From positions 15,425,858-15,489,857 of the forward strand of contig NC_045144.1 of the NCBI RefSeq assembly GCF_008831285.2: 64,000 nt of DNA, in the 5' to 3' direction. The position numbers were made by a program, and so were the translations under genes. Positions within the stretch are counted from its first letter, which is position 1. Each line of letters opens with the position of its first letter. This DNA is from Nymphaea colorata (taxonomy: Eukaryota; Streptophyta; Magnoliopsida; Nymphaeales; Nymphaeaceae). The notes under the pieces are model-generated. The model saw only the letters and a list, made by a program, of their open reading frames with translations. It was not told the origin of the DNA and did no database searches. This document shows, one piece after another, positions 1 through 10,960 of this stretch.

Positions 1-1650
1 ATTCTAAAATCTGCTGGATAGTCATTCTCCAAGATTCTTGGAAGAAAATTTATTCCTCTTCCAGGAGGGCATCTTCCAGAACATGATCTCCCCATTTACC
101 ATACCAATAGCTTTTCTCGCCTCTACCAATCTGCCACAAAGCATCGCCCTTAACTGGATACCAAGCCATAATGCAGTTCTTGAAAAACCAAGAATGTTTC
201 TATTTTGGTTTAATAACCCATAAACCCCTTGGTGTAACGTATTTCTTGTGGCAATATTTGGCCCAATTAGCTTCATGAGCACAGATGAAAAGGGACCATT
301 TTACTTGGCATGCCCTAACCCATTCATCTAGCCGTATTAAGCCAGCTCCTCCCTCCGAGTAAGGTTTGCAAACTTGATCCCATGCAATCAGGTGCCTTGG
401 TGTAGCGTTCACATCTGCACCCCATATGAAGTTGGCCATGGTTGCTGTAAGAAGCCCGGATACCTTCCTAGGAAGAGCAAAGACTAACGTCCAGAAGCCA
501 ATTACTTTGCTAAGGACGTGCTTGAGGAGGCAAAGTCGTATTGCTAGGAGACGGTGGTCGACTTCCACAAGGAAAGATGTTTTTTGACCTTGGTGAGGAG
601 GGGTTGGCACCAATCATCCTTTAGTTTAGCGAACAAAGGCAGCCCAAGGTAAGATGTTGGGAGGGAGTCACAAGGCCATCCAAGAGTAGAACAAATCCTG
701 TTTTTCACCTCAGACGGCACTCGTCAGAAAAAATATATATTAGATTTTGGGGAGTTGACCTTTAGACCTGCATTGGTCCCTAGGAGTGGCAATGTATCTT
801 GCACTTGTTCAATCGAAGCTTGCAAAATATTGCTGAAAAGGAGAACATTATCTGCAAAGGCAAGAACGAGGGGGGTGTGACCCACACGAGGAATGAGGGG
901 AGGCTTGAACAAGTGATCTGCCATCCTCCCTGAGATAGCCCTGCTGAAAATTTCCATAGTTACAATGAAAAGATAAAGGGAAAATTGGAACTCCCTCGTG
1001 AAACTCTCCATGAACCCCATTTACAAAGGTCGAACCAGAGGTGGAGGTGACACATGACATGACGTGCGTAACCCATGCTTCTGAAAATCCCACCTTATGG
1101 AGAGCATTTTCAAGAAATTTCCAATTTACCAAATCATATGCTTTAGACAAGTCAATTTTTAAGTAGCAAGAAGGCTTCTGGATTTAAGAGAGTGAAGTAT
1201 TTCATGAGATAATATAACATTTTCATAAATAGAACTGCCTGGGATGAAAGCACATTGGTTTTTTCCAATAATCTTTGCGAGAATGTTTTTCATCCTATTA
1301 GCCAACAATTTGGACATAAATTTATACATTGAGTTGCATAGAGCTATCAGACGAAAATCGGTGACCCTTTTGGCTTTTTCATGTTTAAGAATAAGAGCTA
1401 TCATAGAATCGGTGACCCTTTTGGCTTTCTCATGTTTAAGAATAAGAGCTATCATAGACCTGTCAGCCTTTTTTACTAGATTCCCTAAGTTCATAAAGCT
1501 ACACATGACCTCAAAAATATCATCCACCTTTTGGCTTTCTCATGTTTAAGAATAAGAGCTATCATAGACCTGTCAGCCTTCTTGACTAGATTTCCTAAGT
1601 TCATAAAGCTACACATGACCTCAAAAATATCATCCTCCACTATATTACAA
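1..1650 (-). mobile_element. Decayed LINE (non-LTR retrotransposon), RT region, running off the left edge
   Basis: Minus-strand reading gives pieces of a plant L1-type LINE ORF2 in order. About 1530-1160 carries the RT core start (RLIALCNSMYKFMSKLLANRMK, then a QCAFIPG-like stretch). About 1150-1000 has SKAYDLVNWKFLENAL, a degraded F.KAFD..W motif. About 1020-720 has a relic of the ADN/ADD active-site strand (LVLAFADN). About 613-200 has the C-terminal FIWG...W..VC.P..EGG.G motif, and 280-20 has the following W-rich segment. The frame is broken several times, so it cannot encode enzyme. In life such a protein nicks DNA and copies its own RNA at the nick. The 3' end lies beyond position 1. Confidence 0.85.
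1358..1640. repeat. Nested tandem duplications inside the LINE
   Basis: A segment of about 51 bp around GGTGACCCTTTTGGC occurs at about 1360 and again at about 1411. A longer stretch (TTTTGGCTTTCTCATG through CAAAAATATCATCC, about 118 bp) at about 1418 recurs at about 1532 with only a few substitutions. They are post-insertion slippage or unequal-exchange products in the dead element. Confidence 0.85.
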
Positions 1651-2015
1651 TAAGATATAAATAAAGAGGCAGGAAAACCATATGGATCCAGTGCACTGTC
1701 CAGGTCAAACTCGAAGACATTGTTTCACCTCCTGTCAAGTGACCGGTTTAATCAAACTTTGGTTTCTATCTCTGAAACGATCTCTCAGTCCCATAGACCT
1801 GGAAGTATCTCCCCCGAGCCATCTGTAGAGCCAAGAAGGTTAGAAAAATAATTGGAACAAATTGGTTTAATCATATCTTGGCCACCAAACTCCAACCCGC
1901 CTTCTTCCATTGAAAAGATTTGGTTTTTGGTTATGCTTTATTTCCATTTACTTTTACTAATTACTTCTGCTTAACCCTTTTTGGTCAAGAACATTATGTT
2001 CATCTAAGGTCATGT
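1651..2015. other. Spacer without recognised gene
   Basis: AT-rich sequence between the LINE relic and the left inverted arm. I see no coding signal or known repeat terminus here. Confidence 0.5.
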
Positions 2016-3584
2016 CCAAGTATTTAGGGAATGATGATAACAATAATACTATGGCAATTAGATACCATGTCAAGTATATTCAGACACTCTTGGAAGCATT
2101 TCAGTAAAAAAAAAAATGTTTTCTTTATTAAGCTAATGGACATTTTTCTTCTGGTTAATCAACTTGCTCTTGTATGGTTAACATGGCAGAATAATACGAG
2201 GCATATATGCTCAAGTTGAAAGTAGGGATTAAGTGGCTTGAATTCAGGTTGGATCCAGCCTTTACCATGCACAATCTAAACCTAACAGTGTTTCATCTTA
2301 AAAAAACGTGAAACATTATTTTAATATTGTCATGACACTTACTTTTGCAGCAATCGGATTATTAGAAAGAATATTATAAACTAAATCTATTTCATACTAC
2401 AAAAACCTAAGCGACTAATTTTTCTCTAACCCTTTTATAGAAGAAAGAAACAAAAGAATAGACATGTTTTTAACATTTTACGAACCTTCCTATAGAGTAA
2501 CTTTGACAAAAGTTGAGTGTTGATAATGATAGAAGGTATTTGCCTTTGTCTGCCTTTATTACATTTTCTTGAAATGCTAAAAAGAGTGTCAGTCTCTCCA
2601 GAAATAATAAAAAGAAAATGGATAATAAAAAATAATTGGCGAAAGTGCTTTCGACAAGAAAATTCAAATGAAAGTGCTTTCGACAAGAAAATTCAAATAA
2701 AAGCAAGTTTAACAAAAACAGAAGGTGAAAAGGGAAAATGGAAGAGTATGAAAAGAAAATGGTCAGAAGCGAAAAGGCTAAATGCGCCTCAGGCTGAAAC
2801 TAACATCATGAATAAAATGCACCTTTATCTTTCCCAACTCTAAAACGATGGAAACAATAAAAAAGGGAAAACAAAAGAAAAACTAATAGAGAATGTAATT
2901 TTGCTGCGTCACTTTTCAAGGAATGTAGGACTGATCCATCAGTATCATACAAAATAGGATCTCCTCATAGTCAATATAATAAAGATTTTGCACATTCCAA
3001 AAGGCCGTGGATCCTGCTTTTCTTCCAAGCGTCAGAGGAAAGCCAGCAGATTGTGGATGACGATAATGCTCTGAGAGGCAGCTTTGAAGGAGCACGAGCA
3101 AGATTGGATGATGGAGGACAGTGCGGCATGCAGAGATCGGTGCAGCATGGGGAAGGCCTTACCAATAGGATTTTAAGGGTAAGCTGGTGTAAGATCATGT
3201 TTTTGGGTTTTAATACTGTTTTTGTAATAAGCAAAAATGCATGGCTCTCGTAGCATCATCAATTTCATAATAGAAAAATCAACATTTTTCATAAAAACAA
3301 CTTGATTCAATGTATGTTTACATCAAAATAGTTTTTATAAATATGTTAAGTTATTTATATTTTATTTAAAATAACCTTTTAGCAAAGACTTAAAGGGTCT
3401 GGTTTTTACCAATTTAGCTACACTCCTATTTCCTAAGCTCGAGCACATAAATAAATTAAAAAAATTAGCTAGAACTTAAAATAACTTGATTAACGTCTTT
3501 ATCTTAAGAAAATTTCGATTAGCAAGCGGGCTGGTTTAATGCTAATGGCGAACAACCTTAAAGAATGTGCTGAATAAATTCTCA

Positions 3585-3900
3585 ATGGCAAGGTCAAAGT
3601 TATCTAAAGAAAGCAATATTGAAGGAAAAAATCAAGGCATGGGGTCACTAAACTTAAATTTCCACAATGATCAAATGGCAAGAACTGCGGCCTTCTTGTT
3701 TTTAGTTGGAATACGAAAAACATTACAAATTATTTAGTTTTCCATCAGTCTATATTATTTGGAAAACACAAGGAAAAAAATTGGTTGATGATATTATACT
3801 AGGTGAATATTTCCAATTATTCTATATTAGTTGGAAAAGAAAAAGCATTGACTAATGATAGAGGAAGGCCAGCAACCCAATCAAATATGAACAATGACAA
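3585..3900 (+). repeat. Dispersed repeat H, copy 1
   Basis: The stretch from AATGGCAAGGTCAAAGTT through TTGACTAATGATAGAGGAAG is a repeat present many times in 2-20 kb. Other copies lie at about 7000-7200 (degenerate, plus), 8545-8830 (plus), 13690-13870 (degenerate, plus), 14400-14620 (minus), 18020-18340 (minus) and 18620-18900 (minus). It sits directly outside the CACTA-like terminus in the inverted arms. Function unknown and no coding content. Confidence 0.8.
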
Positions 3901-4018
3901 ATATTGGCAAAATTTCCTGAAACTTTCTGAATTGTTGTGGCAGTTAAATTAATCTAATTTCATCATCTCATACATCACGAAACATCTCTCTGTTAATCTA
4001 GCAATCATCCTTTGAGAT

Positions 4019-4230
4019 CACTATAGAAAAAACATGTCGTTGTGATGACAAAAAAATATCGGTAAAAATTGCAGAAACGTCAATAAACCCTTTACTGATA
4101 GCGCAAATAGTCTTTTTATTATTGTGTTGGTGTACGTAGCACCAGAATTGTAGTAGCGCTCGGACTCCTTTTTTACCATAGAAATAAGGAGTAGCAGTTT
4201 GAGCAATGGAGCAATATAGGAATCATGGAA

Positions 4231-4264
<34 letters not shown>
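4019..4264 (+). mobile_element. CACTA (En/Spm)-like transposon terminus, left
   Basis: It begins CACTATAGAAAAAACATGTC and contains subterminal motifs of the type TCGGTAAAAATTGCAGAAAC and ACGTCAATAAACCCTTTACT, then GTAGCACCAGAATTGTAGTA. Short terminal CACTA with GTAAAAAT/ACGTCA-type subterminal repeats is characteristic of plant CACTA elements. Related ends occur at 8990 and, inverted, ending at 17810. No transposase is seen in the window. Confidence 0.6.
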
Positions 4265-4270
<6 letters not shown>

Positions 4271-4433
4271 GCGTATTTGAAGAAGATCCAAGGTTGACAG
4301 AAAAATAAGGAATAAAACATATGAACTAATACGGACGAAAATGGCCCATCACTTTTTTCTAGTTTTTTTTGCAACTTCTAATGTGGAGAAGATCCAAGGT
4401 TGAGATTGATATTTATTCGCTTTGCATTCTGTG

Positions 4434-4636
<203 letters not shown>

Positions 4637-4872
4637 AAATTCGTCCAATTCAAAAGAATGTGAAGAAGACATTAAAAACAAGTAAACCAAAAAAAGGGAA
4701 AAGAAACATTTTGTGCATTTTTTCACGTTTTTGCATTTTTTTAGTTGTGGGATTTTTATTTGACATTTTATTTTTATTTTTTGATTTTTTTTTAATTTTC
4801 TGAGAAAAACACTTTGCCATATCATATTTTTTAAAATATATAGATAATTTTATTTTACGTCGTGACATGCAG

Positions 4873-5326
4873 GTTCTTACAGAAAGCGGAGTTTTTAGCG
4901 GCCAAATGCCAGAAGCTACAGATTCCAGCCACATTTGGCACAACAGCACTCGACAAAGGTGCCAAATACTCTGTCCTGTATTGCTTCAAATTTCAAGATC
5001 TGCAAACCGCACCGGAAACCCAACCGGCGAAGGAGGTGTCTCTCTCAGACAATTGTGAACCCCTACCAAAAGGCATGAAAGTGACGGTCTCTCTCTCAGA
5101 AGAAGATGGGAAGATCATTTGTAGCGGCCAAGCGTATCTCGCTCCGGACAGCCTTGACCTGATAAAACAGGACGGAGAAGAATGGCTGGCACTTGAGGTG
5201 GGCAGGTTTCAGTTCTCTAACATTTGTGGCGATATCACCGCTACTCTGCAGAATGCCGTTGTTGGTCCATGGAAGATATCCCTCGTGTTTGCTGGGGTGG
5301 AGATCCGTGTGTCTCCACTTAATTGA
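4873..5326 (+). pseudogene. PP2/Nictaba-like lectin gene, exon 2 only
   Basis: The reading from the acceptor CATGCAG|GTTCTTACAG encodes a C-terminal PP2 domain: FLQKAEFLAAKCQKLQIPATF, a middle strand ALDKGAKYSVLYCFKF, DGEEWLALEVGRFQF and finally KISLVFAGVEIRVSPLN. These match exon 2 of the intact gene at 9851-10687. The family binds N-acetylglucosamine-type glycans in cytosol/nucleus or phloem sap. Compared with the intact copy, the VCWL strand is altered (AAKCQKL) and about 18 extra residues lie in the central loop. No exon with the W.D..YW motif exists upstream, where the CACTA-like end and the TA tract lie, so the gene looks 5'-truncated. The exon itself is open, and expression from an unseen upstream exon cannot be excluded. 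Confidence 0.72.
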
Positions 5327-5660
5327 TCTTAAGTTTAGTAAAAAATGGAATAGCAAGTGATCAATTCCCAACATCATCATGATTATGAACACACGCGGGG
5401 GTCGACCTACACATCTAGTACATATATATACGTTGTGTCGTGTCTCGTGTTTGTCTGATAGTATGGTAATGGTAATATGTGTAGATCCACACTAATATGT
5501 TCGATTTTATTTCATAGCGTAAGTCTGTTGGTCGTTGTCTACAGTTTGATTTGGACTTTGGGTTCTAGACCAATTGTCCTTGTCTAGTAGTGGTCATGCT
5601 TTGTGCTGTTTCCTCAGCAATTAATAAAGTGGATTGTTGGTCTTTGTTTGCATCTCATAA
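5327..5660 (+). other. 3' flank of the truncated PP2-like gene
   Basis: The stretch about 5400-5500 (TACATATATATACG, TGTCGTGTCTCGTG, GTGTAGATCCACAC) resembles the 3' flank of the intact PP2 gene at about 10735-10830. AATAAAG at about 5624 is a possible polyadenylation signal. The two loci are therefore tandem duplicates including their 3' regions. Confidence 0.6.
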
Positions 5661-8014
5661 TATTGCATGCTTTAGCCTCAGTGGAAGCTTGTTGAAGAAA
5701 GTAAACTTCTTGCTTTGATCTACAATACAATAAATATTTCATTAATGGATATGTAGAAAGAAAATCATTTACAAGTTTTCCATGAAATTAGCCAATTAAG
5801 GGAAATATTTAACCTTAGACAATGCATGTTTTGTAAGACGAAAGGTTGGACCATTGTTAAATGATGACGACATTTGACTTGTATGGGTAGGCAGGGCTTT
5901 TTTTTCTCTTTAGCTGATTCTAAGATTTTTCTGTATAGCGACAATATCGATGCAGGTTTCTTTGAAAACAAAACACTTTTAAGAATTGCAATCTAGCCAT
6001 CCTCCTGCTTTCCGAGAACCATTTCTCCATCATCTTTTTGAAGCCCATCTCATGGAAGAAAGTCTCCGTTTGGACAAAGAAAGAAGTCTTTTTGTGCAGA
6101 CTAAGACTAAAAAAGGAGGCAGTGCAGAAGGATTAATTGTGCTTCCAATGAAGGCCATATGTCCAGCAACTGCCACAATGCATGCATTGGTAGACGATAT
6201 GTCCAACAACTGCAACTCCATATTATTTGTATCAAAAAAAGCAAATGGTAATGATGAAGTAGAAGGCTCCTTTGAATTTACTATTCTTATAAGGTAAATT
6301 ATCCTTTTATCATTTCTAGATCTACTAGTAGTTTGGGAGAGCAATATGAGTATTTCATTTTACCGCCTAACAGAAGGCCGAAGACCCACCATTCCCCCTC
6401 TCCTTCAGGGTCCAGGCGTACTTTTGATGCCTTGGTGAAGGCACCCCTGCTATGCTCCAACTTGCATATCAGTGCTCTCTTTTAAAGCACAGACAACTGA
6501 TGCATCAGAGATTCAAAATGGAGACTGGCCGCCTACTAATCTTTGTCCCACCCAATGCTTCAACCCCATTGGAGAAATCTAAGTCTACTAATAGCTCTTT
6601 TGATAAGTATTATGAACTCAAATATCGATACATCATCTTTATCCTATAAAGATTGTTGTAGAGTTTGAACTTCAATTGATTTATCATTATTGTCTATTCA
6701 ACAATGTAAACCCCAGAGTTTCCCTGCATCATAACACAAGTTGATGGTCAAATGAAATGTTCAATGTTTTTGACGTCTTAAAAGAATTAATAGGGAATGA
6801 GTTGACATACAAGTATATAACAACATAATGACCGTTAAGTATATAAACTGCATCGAACGACAAAGAACAAGATATTTGAGCGGTTCTATTGATTGACGTA
6901 TTTATCCTAAGAAAATTTTATTCGTCTAGCTGGCTAGCTGGCTTAATGCTAATCGAAATCTACCAAAAAGGATGTTTAAAAAGATTCTAAATGGCAAAGT
7001 TAAAATTATCTGAAGAAAGCAATATTGAAGGAAAAAAGCATCGCCAGCATCATTAAACTTAAACTATTTAGTTTTTGATTCGTCTATATTATTTGGAAAA
7101 CAACAAGAAAAGCATTGATTAATGATATTATACTTGGTAGTTAATATTTTCAATTAGTTTATATTAATTGGAAAACAAAAAACATTGACTAATGATACAG
7201 GAAGGCTAGATACAGGTCTGCGAGCTGCTTTTTCTGCAAAGCAATATAATCAAATTTGATGGAACTTTGTGAATTGACGTAGCAGTTAATATAACAATAA
7301 GTACGATCTATACATCAGCATGTGTTAACCATCCGGTTGTGAAGATGATGAAAGTAGTCATTGTTAACCATCCGGTAGTGAAGATGATGAAAGTAGTCAT
7401 AGGCAAAATGAGTTTTTCCAATCAGTGAAAAAGCTGTCCATTTTTTTTCGATTGTTGGGGGAGATGACGAAGTACTACACTATAACATACACACGTTATT
7501 TGAAGGTTTCGTATTAGTACCAATTATGGTAACTGTCCACGTTGATGACAGTAGTATGCCCTTTAATTGGAGATGGAAATTGGCAACTGGTTATATGTAT
7601 ATGGCCGTGCAACTTTGCATTGTGCATAGGTTCATGTGCATGACATCTACCCATAAGACTGGGTGCATAGCTTGCATTTCTTCAAATTTCCTTTAAAAAA
7701 TTGAAACCATCTACAACTATTGATGCTGATACCGTACAAGACTGATGTGGGTGTAAATATGTTTATATTTTTATTTTTAAAATCAGCTCGAAATATTTTA
7801 AAATATCTATTAAATTCAAAAGGTTGATAGGTATCGGCTTATATATGCTGTATCATGAGCAAACTAAGGCATACATCGAATGCGAAGCAACACTTCATCA
7901 TGCCTAGTCTGAAGTTAGATTGACCAAATATTAGATCTAGTGCCATTTTACGTTCGAATACACAAGCATTTTGTTGGAACTTGAATTGAGGCAAATTAAA
8001 AGATTAGGTACCCG
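5661..8014. other. Gene-poor spacer
   Basis: AT-rich sequence with a degenerate copy of dispersed repeat H at about 7000-7200. The open stretch at 5986-6297 has no recognised domain, no neighbour support and no conserved partner in the window, so I leave it uncalled. Confidence 0.5.
7323..7400. repeat. 39-bp tandem duplication (2 copies)
   Basis: TGTTAACCATCCGGTTGTGA and following bases at 7323-7361 are repeated at 7362-7400 with a single visible substitution (GGTTGTG versus GGTAGTG). The near identity implies a recent event. Confidence 0.95.
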
Positions 8015-8544
8015 ACGACTTCTGGTCTAACCATGGTTCTTTTGGGACTTCAGATCCACTTCACTAAAATCATTTTAATATCATTTTCCTCTCATACATC
8101 ATGAAACATCTCTATGTCAATTAAGTAATCATCCTTTGAGATTTACATTTGAACTTACTATAAAAATACTTGTTTTTACTTTACTGATGAAAGAAAAACG
8201 TCAGTAAAAATAGGAAAGGCATCAATAATTTTCATGGTAGCACCAATAGTTTCTCTGTTGTGGAGTTGCTAATCTTAGCATCAGAATTTTCGCCAAAGAA
8301 GTGAGGAACAGCAGTTTGACTTAGAGCCATAAAGCTCAAACTTGTAATCATCGGTATATCATTCAAGAATAATATGTGTGTGTGAGGTTGCCTGTGAAGC
8401 CAGTTATAGAGTTAGACGGTGAATGAAAGAAGATGGCTTTGATGCTGCCCATAGCCCACCACCGGCCGCTCATGGGTACCACTCTTTCTTCTTCGACAAA
8501 AAGTCAAGATGCTATTGGAAATAAGGACACAACTAATAAACTTA
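8015..8544 (+). repeat. Direct repeat, copy 1 (partner 9150-9684)
   Basis: From ACGACTTCTGGTCTAACC to ACAACTAATAAACTT this roughly 530-bp segment recurs at 9150-9684. Both carry a weak CACTA-type terminus (TACTATAAAAATACTTG here) followed by AAACGTCAGTAAAAATAGG, so they are duplicated transposon-end sequence. The 605 bp between the copies contain dispersed repeat H and another CACTA-like end. Confidence 0.85.
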
Positions 8545-9149
8545 AAGTCAAAGTTATCTAAAGAAAGCAATATCGAAGGAAAAAACCAAGGCATGGGGTC
8601 ATTAAACTTAAATTTCCACAATGAACAAATGGCAAGAACTGCGGCCTTCTTGTTTTTAGCCGGAATACAGAAAACATTACAAATTATTTAGTTCCGCATC
8701 AGTCTATATTATTTGGAAAACATAAGGAAAAACATTTGGTTGATGATATTATACTAGGTTAATATTTCCAATTTTTCTATACTAGTTGGAAAAGAAAAGG
8801 CATTGACTAATGATAGAGGCAGGCCAGCAACCCAATCAAATATGAACAATGACAAATATTGGCAAAATTTCCTGAAACTTTCTGAATTGTTGTGGCGGTT
8901 AAATTAATCTAATTTCTTAACTCTCATACATCACCAAACATCTCTATGCTAATCTAGTAATCATCCTTTGAGATTTACCTTTGAACTCACTATAAAAATG
9001 CTCGTTGCTGATGACAAAAGATGTGGGTAAAAATTGCAAAAACGTAAATGAACCCTTTATTGATGGCGCCATTAGTTTTGTATTATAGTGTTGCTGAACT
9101 TTAGCACCAGAATTCTCGCAGCGCTGGGACTCCTTTTGCCATAGACCCC
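8545..9149 (+). mobile_element. Repeat H plus CACTA-like terminus between two direct repeats
   Basis: The part 8545-8980 matches the left inverted arm at 3590-4010. CACTATAAAAATGCTCG begins at 8990 and continues through GTGGGTAAAAATTGC to GCAGCGCTGGGACTCC, matching 4019-4170. The short reading at 8509-8691 is repeat sequence and not a gene. Confidence 0.65.
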
Positions 9150-9684
9150 ACGACTTCAGGTCTAACCAAAGTTCTTTTGGGACTTGAAATTTGATTTAGG
9201 ACACGAATTTAATCAGATCCACTCACTAGAATCATCTTAATATCATTTTCCTCTCATACATCATGAAACATCTCTATGTCAAAGTATTCATCCTTTTAGA
9301 TTTACATTTGAATTCGCTATAAAAATACATGTCTTTACTTTACTGATGAAAGAAAAACGTCAGTAAAAATAGGAAAAGCATCAATAATTTTTATGTTAGC
9401 ACCGATAGTTTCTCTATCGTGGAGTTGTTAAACTTAGCATCGGAATTTTTGCCAAAGATGTGAGAAATAGCAGTTTGAGTTAGAGCTATAAAGCTCAAAC
9501 TTGTAATCGTGCATATATTATTGAATAATTAATTTTTGTGTGTATGAGGTTGCCTGGTGAAACCAGTCATGGAGTTAACAAGGTGAATGAAAGGTGCCTC
9601 TATGATGCCCATACGCTCATGGGCACCATTCTTCCGCAAAAAGTCAACATGCTATTTGAAAGAAGGATGCAACTAATAAATTAT
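9150..9684 (+). repeat. Direct repeat, copy 2 (partner 8015-8544)
   Basis: Runs from ACGACTTCAGGTCTAACC to GCAACTAATAAATTATAAG. It includes GCTATAAAAATACATG in place of the CACTA end and the same AAAACGTCAGTAAAAATAGG motif. It ends about 165 bp before the PP2 gene, so it forms that gene's upstream region. Confidence 0.85.
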
Positions 9685-9758
9685 AAGCTCAACGTACCCT
9701 TGAAGTGATGCATGTTCATGAATTTTCAAGTCTGCCAAACAGGTAAAATAGCAGATCT

Positions 9759-9766
9759 ATTTAAAC
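9759..9766 (+). promoter_or_regulatory. Probable TATA box of the intact PP2-like gene
   Basis: TATTTAAA lies 92 bp before the ATG at 9851. An earlier ATG at 9783 (CAATGGATC) opens a frame that does not match the PP2 frame and overlaps the main start, so it would act as an upstream ORF if transcription starts before it. Confidence 0.45.
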
Positions 9767-9850
9767 ATCATCACACTCAGCAATGGATCATCAATCTTCA
9801 GGCAGGCCCCTTTGCTTCATCTCCTTTCTTCTTGCACCCCTTCAGCTGCC

Positions 9851-9949
9851 ATGGCCGTTTTCCAGTCCGTCGTTCTGCCTCCTAAGTCTGTTTGGGTTTG
9901 CTGGGCAGACAACTCTAAGTACTGGAAGGTGTCTCCTATGCAGAACTCA

Positions 9950-9980
<31 letters not shown>

Positions 9981-10687
9981 CTTCAATAGCCGAATACCAA
10001 GGATGTGCCACATGCGGTGTTCACCTGTTCGATTCCCATCAGAGCGGGATTTACTATCTGTCTCTAGGGCGCTTTAGTCCCAAGGGATGTAACATACTTG
10101 GTTAGCTAGAATGTGACATATATTGTCTCATTTCATCCTAAAATGAAACAATTATTCTATTAATATCATGATTGATGTTAATGGTATGTCGGTTTACATA
10201 AATGGTTACCAAATCTTCTAAACCCAAAAGATTTTATATGCTTATTATCCATGACGATTTCGTCTCGTTGACAATATGTATGTATCACCTATGTTGTGGC
10301 AGGTTCTCACAGAAAGCAGAGCTCTTGGAGGTCTGCTGGCTGCAAATCCAGGGCACGTTTGATACGGCAATACTCGACAAAGATACAACATACTCACTCC
10401 TCTTTTTCTTCAAACACAATGATAGAGCATCAGGTTTAGGAAACGGAGCGGAGGTTTCTCTCTCACAGAAAGATGGGAAGACGATCTGCAAACGCCAAGT
10501 GCATCTGAAACCTGGCAGCTCCGACTTCATAAAACAGGATGGAGAAGAATGGCTAGCAATTGAGGCAGGGACGTTTCAGCCAACTGGCATTACTCCCGAG
10601 ATCAGTTTTAATCTGCTCGATTGCAGCAGTAACTGGAAGAGTGGTCTCGTGTTTGCTGGAGTGGAGATTCGTGCTGTCTCCACTTGA
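9851..10687 (+). CDS. PP2/Nictaba-like lectin, two exons, intact
   Basis: Exon 1 is 9851-9951 and exon 2 is 10303-10687. The donor CACG|GTCTCT and acceptor GTGGCAG|GTTCTC join in phase, giving 161 residues. Exon 1 supplies VWVCWADNSKYWKV, the W..D..YW start of the PP2 domain. Exon 2 supplies ELLEVCWLQIQGTFDT, TYSLLFFFK, DGEEWLAIEAGTF and WKSGLVFAGVEIR, which are the conserved strands of the domain in family order. The protein is essentially the lectin domain alone, with no F-box, TIR or signal peptide, as in short PP2-A/Nictaba proteins that bind GlcNAc oligomers and high-mannose glycans and often respond to stress. ATG 9851 sits in a good context (GCCATGGCC) and precedes the domain closely. 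The 351-bp intron starts with a CT microsatellite directly at the donor. Expression was not testable here. Confidence 0.85.
9952..9981. repeat. (CT)n microsatellite at the 5' splice site
   Basis: The intron begins GTCTCTCTCT and continues as a pure CT run to about 9980. A length change here would shift material right next to the donor. Confidence 0.9.
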
Positions 10688-10960
10688 TCTTTATAAGAAC
10701 GAGACAACAACTTTGGGTCGGGGGTTCTATAGCGTCCGTTTGCTGTCACGTACCGATCTATATTGTCGTGTTGTGTTTGTATGATGGTAATAAAGTGGGG
10801 ATGTGTAGACCCACATTGTATTAGATTTATGTATTTTAGATTTCTGTGGATTCCAAAATCACCAAGTCTAACAAACATGGATTTTGGGTCCTAGACCAAC
10901 TGGTGCTGCTTGTTTGTGATCATGTGTCGTGCTGTTTCTTGGGAAATAAAGTGAATCATT
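10688..10960 (+). other. 3' flank of the intact PP2-like gene
   Basis: It shares short blocks with the 3' flank of the truncated copy. AATAAAG at about 10787 and again at about 10944 could serve as polyadenylation signals. Confidence 0.5.

Larger units (their letters stand above)
2018..4264 (+). repeat. Left arm of a long inverted repeat (partner about 17560-20385)
   Basis: Starting near TTTAGGGAATGATGATAAC (about 2021), this sequence reads as the reverse complement of the right arm ending near 20385. The match continues, with indels, through about 2450-2900, 3040-3180, 3290-3425, 3590-3900 and the CACTA-like terminus at 4019-4264, where both arms end in a TA run. Identity looks to be around 85-90 percent by eye. 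A short conceptual reading at 2031-2219 matches the one at 20371-20186 at about 53 of 61 positions, but it has no recognised domain and I do not call it a gene. The right arm is longer because part of it is repeated internally. Confidence 0.85.

Noticed and set aside
2517..2843. 108-codon Lys-rich frame, mirrored at 19892-19542
   Set aside because: Present in both inverted arms with frame-changing indels. It is A-rich repeat sequence and not a conserved protein.
5986..6297. 103-codon frame as a small gene
   Set aside because: No family recognised, no intron/exon structure or promoter evident, and no duplicate with the PP2 loci.
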